The notes below the pieces were generated by a model. It was not told the DNA's origin. It saw only the letters and a list, made by a program, of their open reading frames with translations, and did no database searches. A DNA stretch of 64,000 nt from NCBI RefSeq assembly GCF_012349115.1, contig NZ_PQIG01000046.1, positions 1 to 64,000 on the forward strand. The letters run 5' to 3'. The stretch is from Rhizobium ruizarguesonis (lineage in GTDB: Bacteria; Pseudomonadota; Alphaproteobacteria; Rhizobiales; Rhizobiaceae). The translations under genes were made by a program, and so were the position numbers. Below, piece by piece: positions 16,267 through 24,906 of the stretch. Positions within the stretch are counted from its first letter, which is position 1. Each line of letters opens with the position of its first letter.

Positions 16267-17886
16267 ATGTTCAAACGCTGGCTGCAACAGACGACCATGG
16301 CAACGATGGTGGCGCTCGCCCCATTGTCCGTCATGGCTGAGGAAACGCCCAAGCAGGGCGGCGATATCGTCGTCACCTACAAGGACGACATCACCACGCT
16401 CGACCCCGCGATCGGCTACGACTGGGTCAACTGGTCGATGATCAAAAGCCTTTATTCCCGCCTGATGGATTATGCGCCCGGCACGCCGAACCCGGTGCCC
16501 TCGCTTGCCGAGAGCTTCACCGTTTCGCCCGACGGCTTGATCTATACCTTCAAGCTGCACAAGGGCGTGAAGTTCTCGAACGGCCGCGAGGTCGTCGCCT
16601 CCGACGTGAAATATTCGATCGAACGCGCCGTCGACCCGAAGACGCAGGGGCCTGGCGCCGGCTTCTTCGGCGCCATCAAGGGCTTCGAGGATGAAACCGG
16701 CGGCAAGACGACGACGCTCTCCGGCATCGAGACGCCGGATGACAGCACCGTCATCTTCAATCTCTCGCGTCCCGACGCCACCTTCCTGCACGTGCTTGCC
16801 ATCAACTTCGCCTCGGTCGTGCCGAAGGAAGCCGTCGAGGCGGCCGCCGGCGACTTCGGTAAGAAGCCCGTCGGCTCCGGCACCTTCATCCTGAAGGATT
16901 GGACGATCGGCCAGCAGCTCGTTTTCGAGCGCAACAAGGATTATTTCGTCAAGGGCGTTCCTTATATCGACAGCTTCAAGGTCGAGGTCGGCCAGGAGCC
17001 GCTGGTGGCGCTCTTGCGCCTGCAGAAGGGTGAGGTCGACATTGCCGGCGACGGCATTCCGCCGGCGAAATTCCTCGAAATCAAGAATTCGGCCGATGGC
17101 GCACAGATGATCGTCGACGGCGAACAGCTGCACACCGGCTACATCACACTCAACACCAAGGTTAAGCCCTTCGACAACGTCAAGGTTCGCCAGGCGCTGA
17201 ACATGGCGATCAACAAGGACCGCATCACCCGCATCCTCAACGGCCGTGCAACGCCTGCCAATCAGCCGCTGCCGCCGCTGATGCCGGGCTACGACAAGTC
17301 CTTCACCGGTTATGCCTATGAGGTGGCGAAAGCCAAGGCGCTGCTTGCCGAAGCCGGTTATCCAGATGGCTTCGAGACCGCGCTCTACTCCACCAACACC
17401 GACCCGCAGCCGCGTATCGCCCAGGCGATCCAGCAGGATCTGGCCGCTGTCGGCGTCAAGGCCGAAGTCCGGGCGCTCGCCCAGGCAAACGTCATCTCGG
17501 CCGGCGGCACGGAAGGCGAAGCGCCGATGATCTGGTCGGGCGGCATGGCCTGGATCGCCGACTTCCCGGACCCGTCCAACTTCTACGGCCCGATCCTCGG
17601 TTGCGCCGGCGCGGTTCCGGGCGGCTGGAACTGGTCATGGTACTGCAACGCCGATCTCGACAAGCGCGCCGTTGCCGCTGACTCGATGTCCGATCCGGCA
17701 AAGGCAGCCGAGCGTACTGCCGCCTGGGGCAAGATCTTTACCGACATCATGGCCGATGCGCCGTGGATCCCTGTGATCAACGAACGCCGCGTCGTCGCCA
17801 AGTCGCTGCGCATGGGCGGTGCCGACAACATCTACATCGATCCGACCCGCGTCATCAATTACGACGCGATCTACGTGAAGCAATAA
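16267..17886 (+). CDS. Peptide-type ABC substrate-binding protein of the amide operon
   Basis: 539 residues, signal peptide about 1-25 (ends SVMAEE), then the SBP_bac_5 fold: GGDIVVTYKDDITTLDPAIG, LAESFTVSPDGLIYTFKLHKGVKFSNGREV. AGAAGGGG precedes the ATG at 16267. Placed between the permeases and an acetamidase, under AmiC/AmiR, it probably collects an amide-bearing compound. Substrate identity is inference. Confidence 0.92.
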   Translation: MFKRWLQQTTMATMVALAPLSVMAEETPKQGGDIVVTYKDDITTLDPAIGYDWVNWSMIKSLYSRLMDYAPGTPNPVPSLAESFTVSPDGLIYTFKLHKGVKFSNGREVVASDVKYSIERAVDPKTQGPGAGFFGAIKGFEDETGGKTTTLSGIETPDDSTVIFNLSRPDATFLHVLAINFASVVPKEAVEAAAGDFGKKPVGSGTFILKDWTIGQQLVFERNKDYFVKGVPYIDSFKVEVGQEPLVALLRLQKGEVDIAGDGIPPAKFLEIKNSADGAQMIVDGEQLHTGYITLNTKVKPFDNVKVRQALNMAINKDRITRILNGRATPANQPLPPLMPGYDKSFTGYAYEVAKAKALLAEAGYPDGFETALYSTNTDPQPRIAQAIQQDLAAVGVKAEVRALAQANVISAGGTEGEAPMIWSGGMAWIADFPDPSNFYGPILGCAGAVPGGWNWSWYCNADLDKRAVAADSMSDPAKAAERTAAWGKIFTDIMADAPWIPVINERRVVAKSLRMGGADNIYIDPTRVINYDAIYVKQ

Positions 17887-17902
17887 GCCCTGAAGAAACA
17901 AA

Positions 17903-17928
17903 GCCTTCCCGGTCCACGCCGGGAAGGC
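17903..17928 (+). terminator. Perfect hairpin after the amide-operon binding protein
   Basis: GCCTTCCCGG and CCGGGAAGGC form a 10-bp stem with a 6-nt loop, 16 bp after the binding-protein stop. No T-tract follows (only CATAAAA), so a message-stabilising or partial-termination role is more likely than full termination. Confidence 0.65.
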
Positions 17929-17953
17929 GTCATAAAATCGAGGGAGATATGAC

Positions 17954-18898
17954 ATGTGCATCGCCTGCACCCACACCATTCACCGCGCCCAGCATAATTT
18001 CGGCTGGAACAAGGATTTCGCCCCCGCCGTCGTCGCCAAGCCTGGCGAGACGATCCACTTCGAGTGCATGGATTCGTCCGGTGGCCAGATCGGAAGCGAC
18101 GCGACGCTGGAAACGCTGAACGCGCTCGATTTCGGCAAGATCAACCCGGTCTCCGGCCCGGTCTATATCGAAGGCGCCAAGCCCGGCGATGCGCTGAAGG
18201 TGACGCTACGCAAGTTCATTCCCTCGGGCGTCGGCTGGACGGCCAATATCCCGGGCTTCGGCCTGCTTGCCGACCAGTTCAAGGACCCGGCGCTGCATGT
18301 CTGGTCTTATGACGCCAACAGCATGGTGCCAGCCCTTTACGGTCCGGGCGGCCGCGTGCCGCTGAAGCCTTTTGCCGGCACGATCGGCGTCGCACCCGCC
18401 GAGCCCGGCACCCACTCCGTCGTTCCCCCGCGTCGCGTCGGCGGCAACATGGACATCCGCGACCTGACGGCGGGGGTAACGCTCTACCTGCCGGTCGAGG
18501 TCGACGGCGCGCTGTTTTCGATCGGTGATACCCATGCCGCCCAGGGTGATGGCGAAGTCTGCGGCACGGCGATCGAAAGCCAGATGAACGTCGAAGCGAC
18601 GATCGAGCTCGTCAAGGACGCCAGGCTGCAGACGCCGCGCTTCACCACGACCGAACCGGTGACGCGCCATCTCGACGGCGCCGGCTACGAGGTCACGACA
18701 GGCATCGGCCCTGACCTGATGACCGGGGCGCGCGAAAGCGTCATGCGCATGATCGATCTTCTCGGCGCCGAACATGGCATGAGCGCCATCGATGCCTATC
18801 TGCTCTGCTCGGTCTGCGGCGATCTGCGCATCAGCGAGATCGTCGACCAGCCGAACTGGGTGGTTTCCTTCTACTTCCCGAGGATCGTGTTCGCGTGA
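17954..18898 (+). CDS. Acetamidase/formamidase family amidohydrolase
   Basis: 314 residues of the FmdA/AmdA family: hydrolyses short amides (formamide, acetamide or larger) to ammonia and the carboxylate. Family segments include GDTHAAQGDGEVCGTAIE, NIPGFGLLADQF, VPPRRVGGNMDIRDL and the C-terminal YLLCSVCGDLRISEIVD. It lies inside the AmiC/AmiR-controlled operon, downstream of the binding protein and just before the ATPase gene, which it overlaps by 4 bp (GTGA). The amide sensor, amidase and importer together argue for uptake and hydrolysis of an environmental amide. Confidence 0.88.
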   Translation: MCIACTHTIHRAQHNFGWNKDFAPAVVAKPGETIHFECMDSSGGQIGSDATLETLNALDFGKINPVSGPVYIEGAKPGDALKVTLRKFIPSGVGWTANIPGFGLLADQFKDPALHVWSYDANSMVPALYGPGGRVPLKPFAGTIGVAPAEPGTHSVVPPRRVGGNMDIRDLTAGVTLYLPVEVDGALFSIGDTHAAQGDGEVCGTAIESQMNVEATIELVKDARLQTPRFTTTEPVTRHLDGAGYEVTTGIGPDLMTGARESVMRMIDLLGAEHGMSAIDAYLLCSVCGDLRISEIVDQPNWVVSFYFPRIVFA

Positions 18899-20583
18899 AC
18901 GAAGCCATGCCCGCCGCAGCACCGGTGCTCAGCCTTCGCAATCTGAGCGTCGATGCCCGCACACCCGAAGGCCGCAAGCCGGTGCTGCAGGATGTCAGCT
19001 TCGCGCTTGCAAGCGGCGAAACGCTCTGCATTGCCGGCGAATCCGGTTCCGGCAAGTCGGTCACCTCGCTGTCGATCATGGGGCTCTTGCCGAAGGCCTC
19101 GCTGAAGGTCGCCTCCGGCAGCGTGCTGCTTGGCGAGCGCGACCTGCTCAGGCTTTCCGACCGGGCGATGCGCAGCGTGCGCGGCGGCGATATCGCCATG
19201 GTGTTCCAGGAGCCGATGACCTCGCTCAACCCGGTCATGTCGGTCGGCAACCAGCTGACCGAGGCAATCCGCGCGCACCAGGGCAGCGACAATGCCGAGG
19301 CGGTGGCACTGAAGATGCTCGATGCCGTGCAGATCACCGAGCCGGCCCGGCGGCTGAAGCAATATCCGCACGAGCTTTCCGGCGGCATGCGCCAGCGGGT
19401 GATGATCGCCATGGCGCTCTCCTGCCGGCCGAAGGTGCTGATTGCCGACGAGCCGACGACGGCACTCGACGTCACCGTGCAGGCGCAAATCCTCAGGCTG
19501 ATGCGCGAGTTGAAGCGCGAATTCGGCGCCTCGATCATCCTGATCACTCACGACATGGGCGTTGTCGCCGAAATGGCCGATCGCGTCGTCATCATGCAGA
19601 ATGGCAGGATCGTCGAGCAGGGAACGGCGCTCGCCGTCTTCCAGCGGCCGAAGGAAGCCTATACGCAGCAATTGCTGGCCGCCGTCCCGCGGCTCGGCGC
19701 GCTTGCCGGCACCGATCATCCACCGCGCATCACGCAGCGCGCCGTCGAGACGCTGCATCCGGACCGCACGCCGGTTCTGAACGTGCGCGACCTCACCGTC
19801 ACCTATGGCAATGCCGCAAGCCGGTTTTTCAAGGGCAAGCCGCCGGTTGCAGCCGTAGACGGCGTCTCCTTCGATATCCTGCCGGGTGAAACGCTCGGTC
19901 TCGTCGGCGAAAGCGGCTCGGGCAAATCGACGACAGGCAAGGCCGTGCTCGGCCTCATCCCCTTCAAGGGCAATGTCCTGATCGACGGCCGCAATATCGC
20001 CGGCCTCAGCCAGCGCGAGATGCGGCCCGTGCGCCGCTCGGCGCAGATGATCTTCCAGGATCCCTATGCCTCGCTCGACCCGCGCATGGCCGTCGGCAAG
20101 GCGATCGGCGAACCGATGCTCATCCACGGCATCGGCAACCACAGCGAACGGCAAGACCGCGTCGCCGAACTGCTGCGCCGGGTCGGCCTGACGCCTGACG
20201 CAGCGACGCGCTATCCGCACGAGTTTTCAGGCGGCCAGCGCCAGCGCATCTGCATCGCCCGGGCGCTGGCACTGGAGCCAAAGCTGATCGTCGCCGACGA
20301 GAGCGTCGCAGCGCTTGACGTCTCCGTCCGCGCCCGGGTGCTCGACCTGCTGCTCGAACTGCAGGAAACCATGGGGCTCGCTTATCTCTTCATCTCCCAC
20401 GACATGGCCGTCGTCGAGCGCATGTCGCACAACGTCGCCGTCATGCGCGCCGGCCGCATCATCGAAACCGGCACGCGGCGGGATATCTTCGAGAACCCGA
20501 GGGATGACTATACCCGCGCGCTGATCGCCGCGGTTCCGATCCCCGATCCGGAGGTCTATCGCGGCAGGGAAGCGCATGCGTGA
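18895..20583 (+). CDS. Peptide-type ABC importer, fused double ATPase (GsiA-like) of the amide operon
   Basis: 562 residues with two ABC modules: Walker A GESGSGKS in each half, signatures LSGGMRQR and FSGGQRQR, Walker B VLIADEP and LIVADES. Peptide-importer tails (EAYTQQLLAAVP, DDYTRALIAAVP) follow. It starts with GTG at 18895 inside the amidase stop; an ATG four codons on is a possible alternative. Last gene of the operon. It energises the permeases at 14473-16241. Confidence 0.92.
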   Translation: MNEAMPAAAPVLSLRNLSVDARTPEGRKPVLQDVSFALASGETLCIAGESGSGKSVTSLSIMGLLPKASLKVASGSVLLGERDLLRLSDRAMRSVRGGDIAMVFQEPMTSLNPVMSVGNQLTEAIRAHQGSDNAEAVALKMLDAVQITEPARRLKQYPHELSGGMRQRVMIAMALSCRPKVLIADEPTTALDVTVQAQILRLMRELKREFGASIILITHDMGVVAEMADRVVIMQNGRIVEQGTALAVFQRPKEAYTQQLLAAVPRLGALAGTDHPPRITQRAVETLHPDRTPVLNVRDLTVTYGNAASRFFKGKPPVAAVDGVSFDILPGETLGLVGESGSGKSTTGKAVLGLIPFKGNVLIDGRNIAGLSQREMRPVRRSAQMIFQDPYASLDPRMAVGKAIGEPMLIHGIGNHSERQDRVAELLRRVGLTPDAATRYPHEFSGGQRQRICIARALALEPKLIVADESVAALDVSVRARVLDLLLELQETMGLAYLFISHDMAVVERMSHNVAVMRAGRIIETGTRRDIFENPRDDYTRALIAAVPIPDPEVYRGREAHA

Positions 20584-20612
20584 TTGAAGGTTTGAGACTG
20601 ACTAGAATGTCG

Positions 20613-20628
20613 ACGAGGAGCGCCTCGT
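20613..20628 (+). terminator. Small hairpin after the amide operon
   Basis: ACGAGG-AGCG-CCTCGT forms a perfect 6-bp stem with a tetraloop 30 bp after the ATPase stop. No T-run follows, so it is a weak terminator candidate for the amide operon ahead of the thiamine riboswitch. Confidence 0.35.
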
Positions 20629-20732
20629 GGGCTGACCGCGTTTCGTAAAAGAGACGCGCCGCCGCGCCGGTCGCAGGATTGTCATTTTCGAGGTGACATC
20701 AGCCCCGTTCTCTGCGAAAAAGAGCGCGATGA

Positions 20733-20813
20733 GAGACAGGGGCGCCCGTCGACAGACGGGCTGAGAAGCACCCTTCGAACCTGAACCGGATAATGCCGGC
20801 GGAGGGAGTCGCT
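20733..20813 (+). promoter_or_regulatory. TPP riboswitch (THI element)
   Basis: The conserved aptamer core is present in order: GGGGCGCCC, CTGAGA, ACCCTTCGAACCTGA, CCGGATAATGCCGG and GGAGGGA, flanked by GAC/GTC that close the P1 stem. It binds thiamine pyrophosphate and lowers expression of the downstream thiMED genes when thiamine is plentiful. The aptamer ends about 60 nt before the thiM start, which leaves space for a translational expression platform. Confidence 0.97.
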
Positions 20814-20850
20814 CGGGGTCGCGGCACAGCCCGCACGAACCGCCCCGTGC

Positions 20851-20874
20851 CCGCCCCCGCCTGAAAGGGGCCAC
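20851..20874 (+). promoter_or_regulatory. Probable ribosome-site sequestering hairpin of the TPP riboswitch
   Basis: The thiM Shine-Dalgarno region AAAGGGG (20864-20870) can pair with the CCCCC run at 20854-20858, hiding the ribosome site just before the ATG at 20875. No T-tract is present, so control is probably at translation rather than termination. An upstream GGCAC/GTGCC pairing could form the alternative. Confidence 0.55.
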
Positions 20875-21678
20875 ATGCAGACCAAGACCACACCAGGAGC
20901 GATGCTGAATGCGATGCGCGAGAAGCCGCCGCTCGTTCAATGCATCACCAATTACGTCGCCATGAACATCGCCGCAAATGTTCTGCTTGCATCAGGCGCC
21001 TCGCCCGCCATGGTGCATGCCGCAGAAGAAGCCGGCGAGTTCGCCGGGATCGCCAGCGCGCTGACAATCAATATCGGCACGCTGTCGACGCAATGGATCG
21101 ACGGCATGCAGGCGGCGGCGAAGGCGGCGACATCAGCCGGCAAGCCTTGGGTGCTCGATCCGGTCGCGCATTATGCGACGGCTTTCCGCCGCAACGCGGT
21201 CGCCGACCTCCTGGCGCTCCGTCCAACCATCATCCGCGGCAACGCTTCCGAAATCATCGCGCTGGCCGGCGGAGAGAGCCGCGGCCAGGGGGTCGACAGC
21301 CGCGATCCGGTCGAACAGGCGGAAGGTTCGGCGCGATGGTTGGCTGAGCGGCAGCAGTCGGTCGTCGCCGTTACCGGTGCCGTCGATTTCGTCACCGACG
21401 GCGAGCGGGCCGTGCGCATCGAAGGCGGGTCGGCCTTGATGCCGCAAGTCACAGCACTCGGCTGCTCGCTCACCTGCCTCGTCGGCGCCTTTGCCGCGAC
21501 GGCACCTGAGGATATCTTCGGCGCGACGGTTGCGGCACTTGCGACCTTTGCCATCGCCGGCGAGGAGGCAGCACTTGGGGCGGCCGGCCCCGGCTCCTTC
21601 TCCTGGCGCTTCCTCGATGCGCTGGCCGCGCTCGACGCCGAAACGCTTGACGCCAGGGCAAGGATATCGGCCGCATGA
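20875..21678 (+). CDS. thiM: Hydroxyethylthiazole kinase
   Basis: 267 residues; phosphorylates the thiazole alcohol (THZ) with ATP for thiamine salvage. Family segments: QCITNYVAMNIAANVLLASGASPAM near the N-terminus (in two blocks), KPWVLDPVAH, RGNASEI and VTGAVDFVTDG. First gene of the riboswitch-controlled thiMED operon; thiE follows with a 4-bp overlap. A salvage operon without thiC/thiG alongside fits the rhizobial habit of recycling thiamine moieties. Confidence 0.97.
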   Translation: MQTKTTPGAMLNAMREKPPLVQCITNYVAMNIAANVLLASGASPAMVHAAEEAGEFAGIASALTINIGTLSTQWIDGMQAAAKAATSAGKPWVLDPVAHYATAFRRNAVADLLALRPTIIRGNASEIIALAGGESRGQGVDSRDPVEQAEGSARWLAERQQSVVAVTGAVDFVTDGERAVRIEGGSALMPQVTALGCSLTCLVGAFAATAPEDIFGATVAALATFAIAGEEAALGAAGPGSFSWRFLDALAALDAETLDARARISAA

Positions 21679-22310
21679 AGGCCTTCGACCTTTCGCTCTA
21701 TCTCGTCCTTGACCCCGATCTCTGCGCGGGGATCGGCATGGTCGAAACCGCGCGCCTTGCCGTTGCCGGCGGCGCCACCATGGTGCAACTGCGCGACAAA
21801 CATGCCGGCACCATCGGGATGATCGAGACCGGCCGTGCCTTGAAACAGGCATTGGATGGAACCGGCGCCCTCCTCATCGTCAACGACGATGTCGAGGCGG
21901 CAATCGCCATCGGCGCCGACGGCCTGCATATCGGCCAGGAGGACATGGATGCGATGAGAGCGCGGACGATGATCGGCCCCGACATGATCCTTGGCCTGTC
22001 GGTCGAGAACGAGGCGCTCGCCGGTGCCGTCGATCCTGATCTCATCGACTACACGGGCGTCGGGCCAGTGTTTGCGACACCGACCAAGGCCGACCACAAG
22101 CAGCCGATCGGCTTTGACGGCCTTGCAAGGCTGGTGAAGGCCTCGCCAGTGCCGTCCGTCGCAATCGGCGGGCTCAAGGCGGATCATGTCGCCCAAGTGT
22201 TCGCCGCCAGCGCCAAGGGCCTTGCCGTCGTATCCGCCATCTGCGGCACGCCCGATCCGGAAGCGGCCACGCGCCGCATCGCCGCAGAAATTCGAAAGGT
22301 GCGCGCATGA
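21675..22310 (+). CDS. thiE: Thiamine-phosphate synthase
   Basis: 211 residues, a TIM barrel that joins HMP pyrophosphate and thiazole phosphate to give thiamine monophosphate. Visible marks: TMVQLRDK, LIVNDDVEAAIAIGADGLHIGQED, YTGVGPVFATPTKADHK and AIGGL. Overlaps thiM and thiD by 4 bp each (ATGA), so the three are translationally coupled. Confidence 0.96.
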   Translation: MKAFDLSLYLVLDPDLCAGIGMVETARLAVAGGATMVQLRDKHAGTIGMIETGRALKQALDGTGALLIVNDDVEAAIAIGADGLHIGQEDMDAMRARTMIGPDMILGLSVENEALAGAVDPDLIDYTGVGPVFATPTKADHKQPIGFDGLARLVKASPVPSVAIGGLKADHVAQVFAASAKGLAVVSAICGTPDPEAATRRIAAEIRKVRA

Positions 22311-23116
22311 TCCGCAACGTTCTCTCGATCGCCGGCTCCGATCCCTCGGGCGGCGCCGGCATCCAGGCCGATCTCAAGGCCTTTTCCGCCCGCGGCGTCT
22401 ACGGCATGGCGGTGCTGACCGCGCTGACGGCGCAGAACACGCAAGGTGTCAGCGGCGTGCATCTGGTGCCGCCGCAATTCGTCGCCGACCAGATCAATGC
22501 CGTCTTTGCCGATGTCCGCGTCGATGCCGTCAAGATCGGCATGATCGCCAATGCCGGCATCGCCGATGCCGTTGCCGGTGCGCTGTCGGACCACCGCGAC
22601 ATTCCGATCGTCATCGATCCGGTCATGATCGCCAAGGGTGGAGCCGCCCTGCTTGCGCCCGAAGCGGTCGACGTATTGACCCGCCGGCTGCTGCCGCTTG
22701 CCACACTTCTGACCCCGAACCTGCCCGAAGCCGCCGCCCTGCTGCAACAGCCGGTGGCGACAAACCGCGCTGACATGGCGGCGCAGGCCGAGCGCCTGCG
22801 CGCACTTGGCCCGGTCGCGGTGCTGGTCAAGGGCGGCCATCTCGACAGCGACGAGAGCCCTGACGTGCTTGCCACGGCCGCCGGCCTGCACTGGTTCGAA
22901 GCCAGGCGCGTGCCGACCAAGAACACCCACGGCACCGGCTGCACGCTGTCCAGCGCGCTGGCGGCCGAACTCGCCAAGGGCGCTTCGGCGCAGGAGGCGG
23001 TCGCCATCGCGAAGGTCTACCTCGCCGGCGCGGTCGCGGCTGCCGGAAGCCTCACCGTCGGCTCCGGCCACGGCCCGGTGCAGCATTTTCATGCGCTCTG
23101 GAAACACGGCATATAA
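22307..23116 (+). CDS. thiD: Hydroxymethylpyrimidine/phosphomethylpyrimidine kinase
   Basis: 269 residues of the ribokinase-like ThiD family, which makes HMP-P and HMP-PP for ThiE. It opens with SIAGSDPSGGAGIQADLKAF, holds PIVIDPVM and the ATP-site THGTGCTLSSALAAELAKG. Last gene of thiMED; a strong terminator follows at 23148-23177. Confidence 0.97.
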   Translation: MIRNVLSIAGSDPSGGAGIQADLKAFSARGVYGMAVLTALTAQNTQGVSGVHLVPPQFVADQINAVFADVRVDAVKIGMIANAGIADAVAGALSDHRDIPIVIDPVMIAKGGAALLAPEAVDVLTRRLLPLATLLTPNLPEAAALLQQPVATNRADMAAQAERLRALGPVAVLVKGGHLDSDESPDVLATAAGLHWFEARRVPTKNTHGTGCTLSSALAAELAKGASAQEAVAIAKVYLAGAVAAAGSLTVGSGHGPVQHFHALWKHGI

Positions 23117-23147
23117 TAGCGCTCGCTCAGCGAAATGCCGCCAATCG

Positions 23148-23177
23148 AAAACGGCCCGGCCTTCCCGGGCCGTTTTT
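23148..23177 (+). terminator. Intrinsic terminator of thiMED
   Basis: ACGGCCCGG pairs with CCGGGCCGT around a 5-nt loop, extended by AAA/TTT, and ends in TTTTT. It lies 31 bp after the thiD stop and is a textbook Rho-independent terminator. Confidence 0.92.
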
Positions 23178-23301
23178 GCGTTCGGCACCTACTTTGCGTT
23201 GAAACCGCGGCGACTGCGTCGGGTCGTCCCCTTGCCCCTTTGAAAAACCCTGTTGACAAGCCCGGCCAGATGGCCAAGTCTATGACACTAAAAGGGGATA
23301 C

Positions 23302-23319
23302 ATTCCGCAATAACGGAAT
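23302..23319 (+). promoter_or_regulatory. Candidate operator upstream of the GNAT-nagZ-ABC operon
   Basis: A perfect inverted repeat, ATTCCG-N6-CGGAAT, lies 18 bp before the GTG start of the GNAT gene, next to the GGAGGAG ribosome site. Its position suits a repressor. No regulator gene is adjacent, so the protein would be encoded elsewhere. Confidence 0.5.
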
Positions 23320-23336
23320 AACTGGAGGAGTGACAG

Positions 23337-23816
23337 GTGCCAGACCTGCTTGTGAGCTTATACTCCACTGAGCTCGCCGACCTGAAACAGAAAGCCGACG
23401 ATATCGGCATCTCCATCCGTCCGGCCCTCCCCCCGGAACTGCATCTTATCGCCAACTGGGTTCGCGAACAGTTCAGCGAGAACTGGGCAAGCGAAGTCAC
23501 AGTCGCCTTCTCCCGCCAGCCTGTTGCCTGCCTGATCGCCATCGAAGGCGGCAAGCTCCTGGGCTTTGCCTGTTATGACACGACGGCACGCGGCTTCTTC
23601 GGTCCGACCGGCGTCGAGCCGCAAGTGCGCGGCAAGGGCATCGGGCTCGCCCTTTTTTCCGCCTGCCTTCAGACCATGAAGACGCTCGGCCACGCCTACG
23701 CCTTCATCGGCGATGCCGGCCCGGTCGATTTCTACGCCAGGACCGCAGGCGCAATCGTCATCCCCGCCCCCGATAAGGGCATCTACGAAGGCATGCTGAG
23801 AAGCACGCCGAAATGA
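23337..23816 (+). CDS. GNAT acetyltransferase, first gene of the NagZ operon
   Basis: 159 residues with an acetyl-CoA fold: ACLIAIEGGKLLGFACYDTT, then GPTGVEPQVRGKGIGLALF (the Q/R-x-x-G-x-G/A loop at about 99-104) and FYARTAGA. Starts at GTG 23337 with GGAGGA 8 nt upstream. The reaction is unknown. Being first in an operon with a hexosaminidase and an oligosaccharide importer, it may acetylate a glucosamine-type sugar or peptide product; this is inference from position. Confidence 0.82.
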   Translation: MPDLLVSLYSTELADLKQKADDIGISIRPALPPELHLIANWVREQFSENWASEVTVAFSRQPVACLIAIEGGKLLGFACYDTTARGFFGPTGVEPQVRGKGIGLALFSACLQTMKTLGHAYAFIGDAGPVDFYARTAGAIVIPAPDKGIYEGMLRSTPK

Positions 23817-23840
23817 CCATCTGATCCCGGAGCTACAGAT

Positions 23841-24863
23841 TTGTCCTCGACCCCGCTCGCCCTTTTCGTCGGCCTTCCGAATCCCACTATTTCGGATGAT
23901 GAATTCGCCCTCTTTCGCGAAACCAATCCGCTTGGTCTCTTCGTCGGCCGGCGCAATCAGCGCAAGCCGGAGCAGACGAAGCGGCTGATCGACCGCTTCC
24001 GCGAAGCCGTCGGCCGCGACGACGCGCCTGTCTTCACCGACCAGGAAGGCGGCCGCGTTCAGCATCTCGATGCCGGCCCCTGGCCGCTCTTCCGCAGCTT
24101 CGGCCAGTTCGCCGAACTTGCGCGCCGCGATTTCGATCTCGGCAAAAAAGCATTGCGCCTTTCCTCCCAGGCCATGGGCGCGATGATGACGGAACTCGGC
24201 CTTTCCAGCGGCTGCTCGCCCGTTCTCGACCTCGTCTTCGAGACGACGAGCGCGGTCATCGGCGCCCGCTCCTTCGGCCCTGATCCCGATTTCATCGCGG
24301 CCCTCGGCCGCGAGGTGGTCGACGGCCTGCTCGAGACCGGCAACATGCCCGTCATCAAGCATATTCCCGGCCATGGCCGCGCGACGCTCGATTCGCACAA
24401 GGAGCGTCCGGTGGTCGACGCCAGCCGCGAGACGCTCACCGCGACCGATTTCAAACCCTTCGTCGCGCTGAAGGATACGCCCTGGGCCATGGTCGCCCAT
24501 GTCGTCTACTCGGCCTATGACGCGGAGCTGCCGGCGTCCGTCTCGCCTGTTATGCACGACGTGATCCGCAAGGACATGGGCTATGAGGGCGTGCTGATAT
24601 CAGACTGCATCTTCATGCAGTCGCTCTCCGGCACCCTGCCGGAACGCGTCAAACAGGTGCTCGACGCAGGCTTCGACATCGCGCTCCACAGCCACGGCGA
24701 CATCCCGGAAAGCGAAGCAGCCGCCAAGGCCGCCCGCCCGCTGACGGAAGCCGCCCTCAAGCGGATCGCCGCCGGTAAGGCTCGCCTCGGCAATCTCAAG
24801 ATCGATGTCCGCGCCGCTCATGCAGAAGTCGAAGACATGTTTGCAAGCGCGCTGGTCTCCTGA
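23841..24863 (+). CDS. nagZ: Beta-N-acetylhexosaminidase, GH3 (NagZ-like)
   Basis: 340 residues of glycoside hydrolase family 3, single domain as in NagZ. The KHIPGHG signature is at 173-179, the catalytic D-x-H loop at 184-186 (DSH), and the nucleophile is Asp255 in LISDCIFM. No signal peptide, so it acts in the cytoplasm, releasing N-acetylglucosamine from imported chito-oligosaccharides or anhydro-muropeptides. The start is TTG at 23841 with GGAG 11 nt upstream; the next ATG would cut the first strand. The operon around it encodes an importer, unlike the housekeeping nagZ of most bacteria. Confidence 0.9.
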   Translation: MSSTPLALFVGLPNPTISDDEFALFRETNPLGLFVGRRNQRKPEQTKRLIDRFREAVGRDDAPVFTDQEGGRVQHLDAGPWPLFRSFGQFAELARRDFDLGKKALRLSSQAMGAMMTELGLSSGCSPVLDLVFETTSAVIGARSFGPDPDFIAALGREVVDGLLETGNMPVIKHIPGHGRATLDSHKERPVVDASRETLTATDFKPFVALKDTPWAMVAHVVYSAYDAELPASVSPVMHDVIRKDMGYEGVLISDCIFMQSLSGTLPERVKQVLDAGFDIALHSHGDIPESEAAAKAARPLTEAALKRIAAGKARLGNLKIDVRAAHAEVEDMFASALVS

Positions 24864-24906
24864 CCAGCGCCTCATCTCTCACCGGATAAGAAAAGGGGAA
24901 TAAGAC

